This document shows positions 16,295 to 25,123 of a stretch of DNA of 39,956 bases, piece after piece (position 1 is the first letter of the stretch; every line of letters begins with the position of its first letter). Under the pieces are notes generated by a model, which had not been told where the DNA came from, did no database searches, and worked only from the letters and a program-made list of their open reading frames with translations. Location: NCBI GenBank assembly GCA_030733815.1, contig JAUZQE010000025.1:1-39956 (forward strand), given 5' to 3'. A program made the position numbers and the translations under genes. This DNA is from Yanghanlia caeni. GTDB taxonomy: Bacteria > Pseudomonadota > Gammaproteobacteria > Burkholderiales > Burkholderiaceae_B.

Positions 16295-18624
16295 TGCGCT
16301 GGGTCTCGCGCCTTGCGCTGGTCGTTGCGGCGATCAGCGCGCTGTCGCTGCTGGCGCTGCTGGTGTGGGCCACGGGCAACGCCTCGCGTTTCGCGCAGCA
16401 GTACGACGTGCTGTTGATCCTGAACGGCATTCTGGCCGCCGCCATGCTCTCGTGGGTGGTGGTGCTGGCCGCAAGGCTCATGCGGCAGGTGCGCCGCCGC
16501 CAGTTCGGGGCGCGGCTCACTTCGCGCTTCGCCCTGTACTTCACGCTCATCGGCATTCTTCCCGGCGTGCTCATCTACGTGCTGTCGGTGCAGTTCATGT
16601 CGCGCTCGATCGAATCCTGGTTCAACGTGCGGGTCGATACCGCGCTGGAAGCGGGCCTGAACCTGGGGCGCGCGGCGCTCGACACGCAGCTTGCCGATCT
16701 CGATGCGCGTGCGCGCGAGATGGCGGTGCGCCTGGGCAGCGGCAGCGATATGGACATGGCGTTCATCATCAGCAGCCTGCGTGAAAGCACCGGGGTGTCG
16801 GAAGCGCTGGTCTTCACGGGCAACGGCCGGCTGGTGGCGTTTTCCACCAGCGATTTCGGGCAGCTGCTGCCCGACCTGCCCCCGCCCCACGTCATGAACC
16901 AGATTCGTGTGTCCAAAGGCTATTCGGCTGCCGAAGCGCTCGATGAACCGGCGCCGGGTGCGGAAGGCGGCCCGGCCGGCGCGCTGCAGCTGCGCGTGGT
17001 GGTGCCGATCAACGGCATGAACCAGTATGCGCCGCTGCTGGGCGTGGCGCCCGACACGCGCTGGCTGCAGGTGATCGAGCCGGTACCCGAGCGTGTGGCG
17101 CGCAATGCCAATCAGGTGCAGGAAGGGTTCCGCGATTATCAGGAACTCGCGCTCTCGCGGCTGGGGCTGCGCAAGCTGTACGGCATTACGCTGACCATGG
17201 CACTGCTGCTTTCCGTGTTTGCGGCGGTGGTGGCGGCGCTGGCGATTTCGCGCCGGCTGGTGCGCCCGCTGCTGGCGCTGGCCGCCGGCACGCAGGCAGT
17301 GGGGGTGGGCGACTACCGGCCACTGCCCGAGCCACCGCAGAAAGACGAGGTCGGCCAGCTGACGCGTTCCTTCAACGCCATGACGCGCCAGCTCGACGAG
17401 GCCCGCCGGCAGGTGGAAAAGAACCGCAGCCAGCTGGAACGCAGCAACGTCTACCTGGAATCGATTCTGAGCAATCTGTCATCCGGCGTGCTGGTGTTCG
17501 ACGAGCAGTTCCGCGTGGCCATGTTCAACCAGGGGGCCCAGGCCATTCTTCGCACGGACCTGCGCTCGGTGAAGGGGCGGCCGCTGGAAACGGTGGAAGG
17601 CGCGTTTGCGCTGTCGCAGCACATACGCCAGGCCTTCACCGCACACGCGGCAGTGGGCTCGGAGCGGCCGTTCTGGCAGCAGCAGTTCGAGCTCGAGGTC
17701 TCGGGGCAGGATACGGCTTCGCGCAAGCATGTCGTCACGTTGCTGGCGCGCGGTACGGCGCTGCAGGTCGCCGGCCGCGGCAACGGGTACCTGGTGGTGT
17801 TCGACGACATCAGCGAGGTGATATCGGCCAACCGTACGGTGGCCTGGGGTGAAGTGGCGCGACGCCTGGCGCACGAGATCAAGAACCCGCTCACCCCCAT
17901 CCAGCTTTCGGCAGAGCGCCTGGCCATGAAGCTGGCCGACCGCCTGAATGAAGACGATGCGGCCATGCTGCTGCGTTCCACCAATACCATCGTAAATCAG
18001 GTGGCGTCGCTCAAGAAAATGGTCGATGACTTCCGTGAATACGCGCGCACGCCGCCGGCGCAGATGCAGCCGCTCGACATCAACGAGCTCATCGGCGAAG
18101 TGCTGACGCTTTACGGCTGGGATCCGGTGCAAGGCATGGTGGGTGAACCGGGGCATGCGGTGGCGCTCGAGGTGGACTTCGCGCCGGACTTGCCGCAAGT
18201 GGAAGGCGACCTAACACAATTGCGCCAGGTGGTACATAATCTTCTTGCGAACGCGCACGATGCGGCCACGCAGGGTCGCTCGCCCGCCGAGGCGTGCATC
18301 AGCGTGCAGACCAAGCTGGTCAGCGCCCAGGGCGCCGACGGGCAGGAACACGAGGCCGTGCGCATCACGGTGGCCGACAACGGGCCGGGGTTCGAGCCGC
18401 AGGTGGTCGACCGGGTGTTCGAGCCCTATGTCACGACCAAGGTCACCGGCACGGGTCTCGGTCTTGCTATAGTGAAGAAGATCATCGAAGAACACGGAGG
18501 CAGCATCGACCTTGCAAACCGGCGTGAAGGCGGGGCGCGGGTTTCGCTGCTTCTTACCCGTCTTGCCCGGCGGGTACCGTCTCTGGACGTAGCCGTTCAG
18601 GCAAACGATAATGAGAAAAATTAG
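16246..18624 (+). CDS. ntrY: NtrY-like membrane sensor histidine kinase
   Basis: The product is 792 residues. Two N-terminal membrane helices (about 22-42 and 53-75) and a third (about 90-112) precede a periplasmic sensor region (about 115-305). A further helix follows (ITLTMALLLSVFAAVVAALAI), then a HAMP domain (RRLVRPLLALAAGT) and a PAS domain (NLSSGVLVFDEQFRVAMFN). The HisKA domain has phosphoacceptor His543 (AHEIKNPLTPIQLSAERL). The HATPase domain has N box NLLANAHDA, DNGPGF and TGTGLGLAIVKKI. The layout is that of NtrY, the sensor partner of NtrX. It should phosphorylate the regulator encoded 14 bases downstream. The start overlaps the DUF4390 gene by 49 bases, suggesting coupled translation. 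Confidence 0.92.
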   Translation: MERLQLFDLQRRAPALVRWVSRLALVVAAISALSLLALLVWATGNASRFAQQYDVLLILNGILAAAMLSWVVVLAARLMRQVRRRQFGARLTSRFALYFTLIGILPGVLIYVLSVQFMSRSIESWFNVRVDTALEAGLNLGRAALDTQLADLDARAREMAVRLGSGSDMDMAFIISSLRESTGVSEALVFTGNGRLVAFSTSDFGQLLPDLPPPHVMNQIRVSKGYSAAEALDEPAPGAEGGPAGALQLRVVVPINGMNQYAPLLGVAPDTRWLQVIEPVPERVARNANQVQEGFRDYQELALSRLGLRKLYGITLTMALLLSVFAAVVAALAISRRLVRPLLALAAGTQAVGVGDYRPLPEPPQKDEVGQLTRSFNAMTRQLDEARRQVEKNRSQLERSNVYLESILSNLSSGVLVFDEQFRVAMFNQGAQAILRTDLRSVKGRPLETVEGAFALSQHIRQAFTAHAAVGSERPFWQQQFELEVSGQDTASRKHVVTLLARGTALQVAGRGNGYLVVFDDISEVISANRTVAWGEVARRLAHEIKNPLTPIQLSAERLAMKLADRLNEDDAAMLLRSTNTIVNQVASLKKMVDDFREYARTPPAQMQPLDINELIGEVLTLYGWDPVQGMVGEPGHAVALEVDFAPDLPQVEGDLTQLRQVVHNLLANAHDAATQGRSPAEACISVQTKLVSAQGADGQEHEAVRITVADNGPGFEPQVVDRVFEPYVTTKVTGTGLGLAIVKKIIEEHGGSIDLANRREGGARVSLLLTRLARRVPSLDVAVQANDNEKN

Positions 18625-18638
18625 TTAGGTGAGGCTTT

Positions 18639-19361
18639 ATGGCCAGAATTCTGGTTGTTGACGACGAAGTTGGCATTCGTGAGCTCTTGTCCGAAATTCT
18701 TTACGACGAGGGTCATACGGTAGAGCTGGCGGAAAACGCAGCCCAGGCCCGCGCCGCGCGCCTGAATTTCCGGCCCGACCTCGTTCTGCTCGATATCTGG
18801 ATGCCCGACACCGACGGGGTCAGCCTGCTCAAGGAATGGGCGGCCCAGGGGCTGTTGAACATGCCCGTCATCATGATGAGCGGCCACGCCACGGTCGACA
18901 CCGCGGTCGAGGCCACGCGCATCGGTGCGGTCGATTTCCTTGAAAAGCCCATCACGCTGCAGAAGCTGCTCAAAACCATTTCCGCCGCGCTGGTGCGCCC
19001 GGCGGGTGGCGCGGCAGCGCCTGCGTCGGGCGACGCCCCACGCCCGGGTCAGCGCCCGGCAGGCAATGCGGCGGCAGCGCCCGCTGCTGCGGCCGAAGAA
19101 CCCGAAGCAGCCGCAGAAAACGTTTCGCCGCTCGCCGCCATTTCGCTCGATCAGCCGCTGCGCGATGCGCGCGACGAGTTCGAGCGCATCTACTTCGAAT
19201 ACCACCTGGGCCGCGAAAACCACAGCATGACCCGGGTGTCGGAACGCACGGGGCTCGAGCGCACCCACCTGTACCGCAAGCTCAAGCAGCTGGGTATCGA
19301 CGCCTCGCGCCGCCGCAGCCTTGCCGCAGCGTCGTCTTCGTCGTCGTCTTCATCGAACTGA
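18639..19361 (+). CDS. NtrX-like response regulator lacking the AAA+ domain
   Basis: The product is 240 residues. The receiver domain (1-120) has acidic residues Asp8/Asp9, phosphoacceptor Asp52 (LLDIWMPDTDG), Ser81 (MMSGHA) and Lys103 (FLEKP). A low-complexity Ala/Pro/Glu linker spans about 120-163. The C-terminus (about 165-222) is a Fis-type helix-turn-helix (SMTRVSERTGLERTHLYRKL). The sigma-54-activating ATPase of true NtrX, about 240 residues, is absent, so it cannot drive sigma-54 promoters by the usual mechanism. The protein ends in a run of serines from a TCG/TCT/TCA microsatellite. It is the likely partner of the upstream kinase. Ribosome site TTAGGTGAGG precedes the ATG. Confidence 0.9.
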   Translation: MARILVVDDEVGIRELLSEILYDEGHTVELAENAAQARAARLNFRPDLVLLDIWMPDTDGVSLLKEWAAQGLLNMPVIMMSGHATVDTAVEATRIGAVDFLEKPITLQKLLKTISAALVRPAGGAAAPASGDAPRPGQRPAGNAAAAPAAAAEEPEAAAENVSPLAAISLDQPLRDARDEFERIYFEYHLGRENHSMTRVSERTGLERTHLYRKLKQLGIDASRRRSLAAASSSSSSSSN

Positions 19362-19363
19362 TC

Positions 19364-19385
19364 ACGCCGCTTGCGCCAGCGGCGT
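19364..19385 (+). terminator. Hairpin after the response regulator gene
   Basis: ACGCCGCT and AGCGGCGT form a perfect 8-base stem around TGCGCC, starting 3 bases after the stop codon. No T-run follows, so it may be a stability hairpin or part of a Rho-dependent terminator and not a classic intrinsic one. Confidence 0.4.
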
Positions 19386-19414
19386 CTGCACCGCCAGAAT
19401 CGGGCGGTGTGCCG

Positions 19415-19480
19415 TGTTGCCAATGCGCGCAATAACTACCGCTGCTGTGCTGCCAATCCTCGCAATAGCTGCCGCTTGAG
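19415..19480. repeat. Two 33-bp direct repeats between the regulator and methyltransferase genes
   Basis: Two copies start at 19415 and 19448 with period 33. Shared cores are TGCCAAT, CGCAATA, CT and CCGCT. On the minus strand the copies read in one frame as SSGSYC-x-x-WQH twice, inside a possible 68-codon open frame (19488-19282) that starts 5 bases after the methyltransferase stop. That frame overlaps the 3' end of the regulator gene and looks unlike a normal protein beyond the repeats. Confidence 0.55.
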
Positions 19481-19492
19481 CGGCTCATGCAG

Positions 19493-20470
19493 TTACTGGC
19501 CCGGTTTGTTGCCGCCTGGCTCGGGGTCGCCCGGCTGGCGCGGCCGCACCGTGGGGCCGCCGTCGTCGGGCCGCCTGCGGCCGATTGCGTTCACGGAAAT
19601 GCGCGTCTCGCCACGCGGCCCGCGCATGCTCAGGCCCCGCCACGCATGGCCGTAGGCCACTTCCAGGCTTATGTGTATGGTGCCGTCCATGCCGCGCTGC
19701 GCCTCCAGAGCGTCGAGCAGGCGCCGGTGCCAGTTGCGCCCGGGCAGCGCCGCGCGTCGCAGCGGGTTCGGGTTGCCGCCCAGCAGGTGCATGTCGCTCA
19801 GCACCTTTTCGGGGCTGCGGTAGGTCAGGGTGATGATCTCCTGATCCATGACCGGGTCGCTAAAGCCGCGTTCAATCAGCATGTCGCCGAAGTCGTGCAT
19901 GTCGACATAAGGCGGGGTGGCCGTTTGCAGGCCGGCGGCATCGAGCGCCTTGCGAATCTCGGCCTGCGTGCCCGGCCCCAGGCAGGAAAACATGACGAGC
20001 GCTTCGGGCTTGAGCACCCGGCGCCATTCGGTCAGCACGTCGTGCGGGGCGGGGTGCCAGTGCAGCGCCATGTTCGACCACACCAGGTCGAACGTCTCGG
20101 GCGGCAGGCCGCTTTCGGCCAGGTCGGCTTCGATGAAATTCACCGGCCGCATGGGCTTGTTGCGCAGCCGTTGCCACAGGCCGGGGCGTGACTGGAAGCG
20201 TTCGCGGGCAACGGCCAGCAGCGCGGGGCTGATGTCCTGACCGGTGTAGTCCATTTCGGGAAAGCGCACCCGCAGCGGTTCGATGGCATGGCCGGCGCCG
20301 CAGCCGGCGTCGAGCAGCTTGCCGGGATTCACCTTGATGTAGCCGAGCCGGTGCAGCATGCGGGCGGCGATTTCCCCGTACAGGAACTGGGCCTCGTCGA
20401 GCGGCGCACGACGGTTGAACTGCACGCGCACGTGGCGGGCGTTGATGGGCAGGGAAGTGGACTGTGACAT
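19493..20470 (-). CDS. Class I SAM-dependent methyltransferase, BioC-like
   Basis: This 325-residue Rossmann-fold methyltransferase has SAM motif I LLDAGCGAGHAIEPL (52-66), an acidic motif II near FPEMDYTGQDIS, and the post-I/IV region FDLVWSNMALHWHPAP followed by EWRRVLKPEALVMFSC. The motif order and FDLVWSNMALHW resemble BioC, which methylates malonyl-ACP to start biotin synthesis. A neighbouring bioF/bioA/bioD is missing, so the substrate is not certain. The last 35 residues are a Gly/Pro/Arg-rich tail not needed for the fold. It is divergent from comF across 78 bases. Confidence 0.8.
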   Translation of the reverse strand: MSQSTSLPINARHVRVQFNRRAPLDEAQFLYGEIAARMLHRLGYIKVNPGKLLDAGCGAGHAIEPLRVRFPEMDYTGQDISPALLAVARERFQSRPGLWQRLRNKPMRPVNFIEADLAESGLPPETFDLVWSNMALHWHPAPHDVLTEWRRVLKPEALVMFSCLGPGTQAEIRKALDAAGLQTATPPYVDMHDFGDMLIERGFSDPVMDQEIITLTYRSPEKVLSDMHLLGGNPNPLRRAALPGRNWHRRLLDALEAQRGMDGTIHISLEVAYGHAWRGLSMRGPRGETRISVNAIGRRRPDDGGPTVRPRQPGDPEPGGNKPGQ

Positions 20471-20548
20471 CTGCGTGAACCCGCACTGGCGCCCGAGCGG
20501 CGGCCTGTGGTGAGATGGCGGTTAACGTTCTAATGGTAAACCATCATT

Positions 20549-21574
20549 ATGGCTTATATGGGCATGCCGTGCGAAACGGGGCTGCGTAGTCTGTGGCGTC
20601 GGGCCCGGTGCGTGCGCGATTTCCTGCCCGTGGCCTGTGTGCTGTGTGGTGAACGCGCGCGTGGCGCATTGTGTGAGGTATGTCGCGATGCCGTGTGCGG
20701 GTCGATGACGGGCCAACGGCGCTGTGAGCGCTGCGATTTGCGTTATGAACCGGGCGGCCCCGGGGCTGTGCGGCGGCGTTCCACCGTCGATTCCGGCGGG
20801 CACGATGCCCCGTCGCAGCAATGTGATTCCGAGTCGGGCGTTCACGAAGCCCCGCCGCACTGTCCCGATTGCGCCGCCCTGTCGCCTGCGTTCGATCGCG
20901 CGGTGGCCGCTTTCGATTACGACTGGCCGGGCGAACTGCTGGTGCACCGCTTGAAGCGCGAGCGGCGCTTCGAATGTGCGCCGGTGCTGGCGGCACTGAT
21001 GGCCGACCGGGTCCGGCGCGATATCCTCTGCCATGAACAAGTTGTGCGGGCGGTGCCGGAATGTTCTCTGGGCGCCAGCGGGGGGTCAGGGAAGGCAATG
21101 GGCGACGCCACGCCGGTTGCGCAGTCGAAGGCGTCAGCTACAGGGGGCAGGGCCGTGGCCTCGTACACACCGCCAGTTCCCGGGGCTGGGCGACAGCAGC
21201 CCGTCTGGGTCGTGCCGGTGCCGGCCAGCCGTCGGGCGCTGGCGGTGCGCGGTTTCAACCCGGCTGCCGAAATCGGCCGCGATCTGGCGCTGCGGTTGGG
21301 GTTGTCCTGGCGCCCCCAAGTGCTGCGCCGGGTGCGCGAAGGCGGTTTCCAGAAAGGATTGAGCCGGCACGAGCGCCGTGCCGGTGTGGCCGGCCTGTAT
21401 GCCTGCGCCATGCCGGTGGCGGGCCGGGCCATGCTGGTGGTCGACGACGTGATGACCACCGGAAGCACACTGCACGCCGTGGCCGGCGTGCTCAAGGCGG
21501 CGGGCGCCGCCCGGGTCTGGTGCGCGGTGGCCGCCCGCACGCCGTTGCAGCGCGGCGAATGCCGTACACGATGA
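20549..21574 (+). CDS. comF: ComF family phosphoribosyltransferase-like protein with two large inserts
   Basis: The product is 341 residues, against the usual 220-250. The N-terminal cysteine motifs CVLCGERARGALCEVC and CERC would bind zinc. The C-terminal phosphoribosyltransferase domain has VPVPASRRALAVRGFNPA and the PRPP loop VVDDVMTTGSTLHAV (297-311). Family members are linked to DNA uptake in competent bacteria, and the E. coli relative (GntX) to use of DNA as nutrient. Two segments, about 66-103 and about 160-217, are Gly/Ser/Ala-rich and absent from typical relatives. Their composition does not look like folded protein. The start at 20549 is the first ATG; ATGs at 20558 and 20564 are also possible. 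Confidence 0.85.
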   Translation: MAYMGMPCETGLRSLWRRARCVRDFLPVACVLCGERARGALCEVCRDAVCGSMTGQRRCERCDLRYEPGGPGAVRRRSTVDSGGHDAPSQQCDSESGVHEAPPHCPDCAALSPAFDRAVAAFDYDWPGELLVHRLKRERRFECAPVLAALMADRVRRDILCHEQVVRAVPECSLGASGGSGKAMGDATPVAQSKASATGGRAVASYTPPVPGAGRQQPVWVVPVPASRRALAVRGFNPAAEIGRDLALRLGLSWRPQVLRRVREGGFQKGLSRHERRAGVAGLYACAMPVAGRAMLVVDDVMTTGSTLHAVAGVLKAAGAARVWCAVAARTPLQRGECRTR

Positions 21575-21694
21575 AGCCGGGTTCCGGCGCTTTGCGACGC
21601 TGCGCCCACAACCCGTTACCGGCCACGCCATAAGCTTTCCGCCCGGACGCGCGATAATTGCACTTTTGCTCCGTTTGCGCGTTCCGTTTCCTTC

Positions 21695-22165
21695 ATGTTC
21701 CACATCGTTCTGGTTTCGCCCGAAATTCCCCCCAACACCGGCAACGTGATCCGGCTGGCGGCCAATACGGGTGCGTTTCTGCATCTGGTGCGGCCGTTGG
21801 GCTTCGAACTGGATGACGCACGGCTGCGGCGCGCGGGCCTGGATTACCACGAGTGGGCGCGCATGCAGGTGCACGACACGCTGCCCGAGGCGTTGGCCGC
21901 AACGGGCGCACCCGCAGAGCGGCGCTTTGCGATGACCACGCGCGGGGCGCGCAGCTTTGCAGGTGTGGCGCTGCAGCCGGGGGATGTGTTCGTGTTCGGG
22001 CGCGAAACGGCCGGGCTGTCGGAGCCCGAGCTGAGCCATTTCGGGCCGGGGCAGCGGCTGCGCCTGCCCATGCGCCCCGGCCAGCGCAGTCTGAACCTTT
22101 CGAATGCGGTGGCCGTGACGGTGTTCGAGGCGTGGCGCCAGGCCGATTACGCCGGCGGGCAATGA
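21695..22165 (+). CDS. trmL: tRNA (cytidine/uridine-34-2'-O)-methyltransferase TrmL
   Basis: The 156-residue SPOUT-class enzyme methylates the wobble ribose of tRNA-Leu. The opening VLVSPEIPPNTGNVIRLAA, the central FGRETAGLSE and the terminal RSLNLSNAVAVTVFEAWRQ are the three knot-forming motifs of TrmL/YibK. Length is typical. It runs convergently into the Bug receptor gene with the stop codons directly adjacent (22163-22165 against 22166-22168), so no room exists for a separate intrinsic terminator. Confidence 0.95.
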   Translation: MFHIVLVSPEIPPNTGNVIRLAANTGAFLHLVRPLGFELDDARLRRAGLDYHEWARMQVHDTLPEALAATGAPAERRFAMTTRGARSFAGVALQPGDVFVFGRETAGLSEPELSHFGPGQRLRLPMRPGQRSLNLSNAVAVTVFEAWRQADYAGGQ

Positions 22166-23164
22166 TCAGTCGAGCGTGATGCCCAGCTTTTCGATCAGCG
22201 CGGTGAGCTTCTTCTTTTCGGCCTGAATCATTTCTTCGGCCTCAGCCGGGGTGGTGGGTGCGGCCGTGAAGTACAGGGTGGCCATCTTTTCCTGCACCTC
22301 GGGCATGGCCAGCACCTCGAGCACGTTCTTGTTCAGCTTTTCGACGATCTCGGGCGGTGTGCCGGCCGGCACGAACAGGGCGTCCCAGGAAATGGATTCG
22401 AAGCCCGGGTAGCCCTGCGATGCCACGGTGGGCAGGCCGGGCAGCACGTCGCTTTCTTCCAGGCTGGTGATGCCCAGCACCTTCACCTTGCCGGCGTTGA
22501 CCTGCGGCATGGCGACACCCGGCACCATGAAGCCCGCGTGCACGTCGCCTGCGACAATCGAGGTGATGACTTGCGGGAAGCCGGTGTACGGAATCTGCAG
22601 CAGGGAAATGCCCGCCTCCTGCTCGAGCATGGCCATGCCCAGGTGTGAAGAACTGCCGGGGCCCACTGTGCCGTAGTTCAGCTCGCCGGGGCGTTCCTTT
22701 GCGCGTTCGACGAACTGCTGCACGTTGTCGGCCGGGGCGTCGGCGGGCACCACCAGCACGTTGGGGCTGGTGCCGATCATGCTCACCACCTGCAGGTCGC
22801 ATTCCGGGTCGTAGCCCAGCGTGCTCTTGTACAGCGCGGGGGCGGTGACGATGGGGCCGTTGATGGTGAGCAGAATGGTGTAGCCGTCGGGCTTTGCCTG
22901 TGCGACGAGGCGCGTGCCGATGTTGCCGCCGGCTCCCGGCTTGTTTTCCACCACGATCGGCTGGCCCAGCTTCTGCGCCAGCGGCTCGGCGACCATGCGG
23001 CCCAGTGTGTCGGGCGAAGACCCGGGCGGGAACGGAACGACCATGGTGATGGGGCGTGAGGGCCAGGTGTCGGCGGCCTGGGCGCCTAGCGGCAATGCAA
23101 GCAGTGCGGCAAGGCCGAGCGCAGACAGATTCAGCCGGCGGCGGGTGATGGAATGACGGGCCAT
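22166..23164 (-). CDS. Bug-family tripartite tricarboxylate transporter substrate-binding protein
   Basis: The 332-residue periplasmic binding protein has a signal peptide (basic start ARHSITRRR, hydrophobic core, cleavage near AQA-AD). It then has the Bug/TctC hallmarks WPSRPITMVVPFPPGSSPD, PIVVENKPGAGGNIG and PDGYTILL, a GPGSSSHLGM loop, and a C-terminal PAGTPPEIVEKLN. Such proteins are greatly amplified in Bordetella and relatives and bind small carboxylates. No TctA/TctB membrane genes are adjacent, as is common for Bug orphans, so the ligand cannot be named. The start at 23164 is chosen for the signal peptide, with a GAGG ribosome site upstream. It lies 13 bases downstream of gpsA on the same strand. 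Confidence 0.93.
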   Translation of the reverse strand: MARHSITRRRLNLSALGLAALLALPLGAQAADTWPSRPITMVVPFPPGSSPDTLGRMVAEPLAQKLGQPIVVENKPGAGGNIGTRLVAQAKPDGYTILLTINGPIVTAPALYKSTLGYDPECDLQVVSMIGTSPNVLVVPADAPADNVQQFVERAKERPGELNYGTVGPGSSSHLGMAMLEQEAGISLLQIPYTGFPQVITSIVAGDVHAGFMVPGVAMPQVNAGKVKVLGITSLEESDVLPGLPTVASQGYPGFESISWDALFVPAGTPPEIVEKLNKNVLEVLAMPEVQEKMATLYFTAAPTTPAEAEEMIQAEKKKLTALIEKLGITLD

Positions 23165-23177
23165 GGAGAAACCTCGT

Positions 23178-24236
23178 TCAACGGTAGGAGTTGGGGGATT
23201 CGGGGCGGGAATCGCGCGCCAGCAGCGTGGCGACGGCGGCACGCGGTGCCTGCCCTTCGAACAGCACGCGGCACACCGCCGCGGTGATCGGCAGCTCGAC
23301 GCCGTGGCGCACGCCCAGCGCCAGCGCAGCGCGTGCGCAGCGCACGCCTTCGGCGGTCATGCCGCCGGCCAGTATGTCTTCCAGGCTGCGCCCTTCGCCG
23401 ATGGCGAGCCCCACCTGGCGGTTGCGCGACAGGGGGCCGGTGGCGGTGAGCACGAGATCGCCCAGGCCGGTAAGGCCCTGCACGGTTTCGGCACGGCCAC
23501 CCAGCGCCTGGGCGAGCCGCTGGATCTCGGCCAGGCCGCGGGTGATGAGCGCGGCGCGCGCGTTGGCGCCCAGGCCCAGGCCGTCGGAAATGCCGCAGGC
23601 AATGGCCATGACATTCTTGAGTGCGCCGCCCACTTCGACGCCGATGACGTCGTCGCTGGTGTAGATGCGGCAATGCTGGCCGTGCAGGGCGACCAGAACG
23701 GCGTTGCCGGTTGCGGGCTGCGTGCTGGCGATGGTGAGCGCCACAGGCAGGCCGCGGGCGACTTCCAGCGCGAATGACGGCCCCGAAAGCACGCCCAGCG
23801 ACACGCCGGGCAGGCCGCCCAGCGCGGCCGAGGCGACTTCGTGCGGCAGCAGGCCGGTGTCGGGCTGCATGCCCTTGCATGTCCAGACCACGTGCAGGGG
23901 GGCGTGGCTGCGGCCCTGCAATGCGGCGGCAAGCCGCGCGCAGGCGTCGGCCATGCCCGCAACGGGCACGCCAAGAATGATGAGGGCGTCGGAGTCAGAC
24001 GCGCAGACGTGCGCGATGGCGTCGTTGAATTCGCTGGTGGCACGCAGGCCGGCGGGCAGCGTGATGCCCGGCAGATAGCGTGCGTTGCGCCGCTGCGAGG
24101 CGATTTCGTGGGCGGCCTCGGGGCGGCGCGCCCAGATGAGCGTGTCGGCCTGCATGCAGGCCAACGCGGCGAGCGCCGTGCCCCAGCTTCCGGCGCCCAG
24201 TACGGCAACGCGTGGCGGCAAGGCGGCGGCGCTCAT
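23178..24236 (-). CDS. gpsA: NAD(P)-dependent glycerol-3-phosphate dehydrogenase
   Basis: The 352-residue enzyme reduces dihydroxyacetone phosphate to sn-glycerol-3-phosphate for phospholipid synthesis. An N-terminal Rossmann motif [14 protein letters not shown] is followed by WARRPE, the [12 protein letters not shown] segment, and [21 protein letters not shown] with the catalytic Lys. [19 protein letters not shown] and VEGVR-like ending motifs ([13 protein letters not shown]) complete it. The start at 24236 ([10 protein letters not shown]) is 4 bases after the secB stop, part of a grxC-secB-gpsA operon typical of proteobacteria. Confidence 0.97.
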   Translation of the reverse strand: MSAAALPPRVAVLGAGSWGTALAALACMQADTLIWARRPEAAHEIASQRRNARYLPGITLPAGLRATSEFNDAIAHVCASDSDALIILGVPVAGMADACARLAAALQGRSHAPLHVVWTCKGMQPDTGLLPHEVASAALGGLPGVSLGVLSGPSFALEVARGLPVALTIASTQPATGNAVLVALHGQHCRIYTSDDVIGVEVGGALKNVMAIACGISDGLGLGANARAALITRGLAEIQRLAQALGGRAETVQGLTGLGDLVLTATGPLSRNRQVGLAIGEGRSLEDILAGGMTAEGVRCARAALALGVRHGVELPITAAVCRVLFEGQAPRAAVATLLARDSRPESPNSYR

Positions 24237-24240
24237 GGCG

Positions 24241-24753
24241 CTAGTTGGTCTTGGCGCCGGGCGGTACGTACAGGCCCGAGCCCGACGGCTGTTCCTGCTG
24301 CTGTTGCTTCTGCAGTTCGGCAATGCGCTGTTCGTACAGCGCCTGGAAGTTCACTTCGGCCAGGTGCAGCGCCGGCAGCGAGGTGCGCGTGATGGCGTCG
24401 GCCACGTTGGCACGCAGGTAGGGGTACAGCATGGTGGGGCACACGATGCCGAGCAGCGGATCGAGCTGTTCGGCAGGAATGTTGGCGGCTTCGAAGATGC
24501 CGGCCTGCGTGGCCTCGACCAGGTACAGCACCTTGTCGTTGATGCGGGTGGTGACCGTGGCGGTGACGCTGGTTTCGAAAATGGTTTCGGCCAGGCGCTG
24601 GCCACCGACGTTCAGCTGTACCTCGACGGTGGGGCCTTCCTGCTCGAGCAGGATTGCCGGCGCATTGGGCATCTCGAGCGAGAGGTCCTTCAGGTAGGTG
24701 CGCTGCATCGAGAAGCTGGGGGCTTTCTCTTGGCTGTTGGGTTGTTCGGCCAT
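24241..24753 (-). CDS. secB: Protein-export chaperone SecB
   Basis: The 170-residue cytosolic tetrameric chaperone keeps preproteins unfolded and delivers them to SecA. Family motifs include [19 protein letters not shown] near the start, VEVQLNVGG, the [12 protein letters not shown]-like segment [32 protein letters not shown] and [16 protein letters not shown] Gln-rich tail precedes the C-terminus. The start at 24753 ([10 protein letters not shown]) has an AGGAAG ribosome site. It lies between grxC and gpsA on the same strand. Confidence 0.97.
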   Translation of the reverse strand: MAEQPNSQEKAPSFSMQRTYLKDLSLEMPNAPAILLEQEGPTVEVQLNVGGQRLAETIFETSVTATVTTRINDKVLYLVEATQAGIFEAANIPAEQLDPLLGIVCPTMLYPYLRANVADAITRTSLPALHLAEVNFQALYEQRIAELQKQQQQEQPSGSGLYVPPGAKTN

Positions 24754-24853
24754 GAATCTCTTCCTCTGGTGGTAAAAGCCGCGGGGCCGGTTCGACCCCG
24801 CATGAATGTGAAGGGCGGCAGGCCCATGCGGGCCCGGTTCGTTATGTTGCGGC

Positions 24854-25111
24854 TCAGCCTTCGAGCAGGGGTTTGAGCCCGCCGCTGCGGTCGAGCGCGG
24901 CCAGATCGTCGTAGCCGCCCACGTGTGTGTCGCCAATATAGATTTGGGGCACCGTGCGCCGGCCCGTGCGCTGCATCATGATTGCGCGCTGTTCCGGGTC
25001 GAGGTCGATGCGGATTTTTTCGATTTCAGTGACGCCGCGCTGTTTGAGCAGCATTTCGGCGCGTACGCAAAACGGGCATACGGCCGTGGTGTACATCGAA
25101 ACTTTCGCCAT
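24854..25111 (-). CDS. grxC: Glutaredoxin 3
   Basis: This 85-residue glutathione-dependent disulfide reductase has the dithiol active site CPFC (Cys12, Cys15) in place of the common CPYC, the cis-Pro loop RTVPQIYIG, and the glutathione-binding [11 protein letters not shown]. Size and motifs are those of GrxC. It precedes secB by 100 bases and follows the rhodanese gene by 12 bases, so it is likely co-transcribed with both. Confidence 0.96.
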   Translation of the reverse strand: MAKVSMYTTAVCPFCVRAEMLLKQRGVTEIEKIRIDLDPEQRAIMMQRTGRRTVPQIYIGDTHVGGYDDLAALDRSGGLKPLLEG

Positions 25112-25123
25112 GATGTTCCTTGC

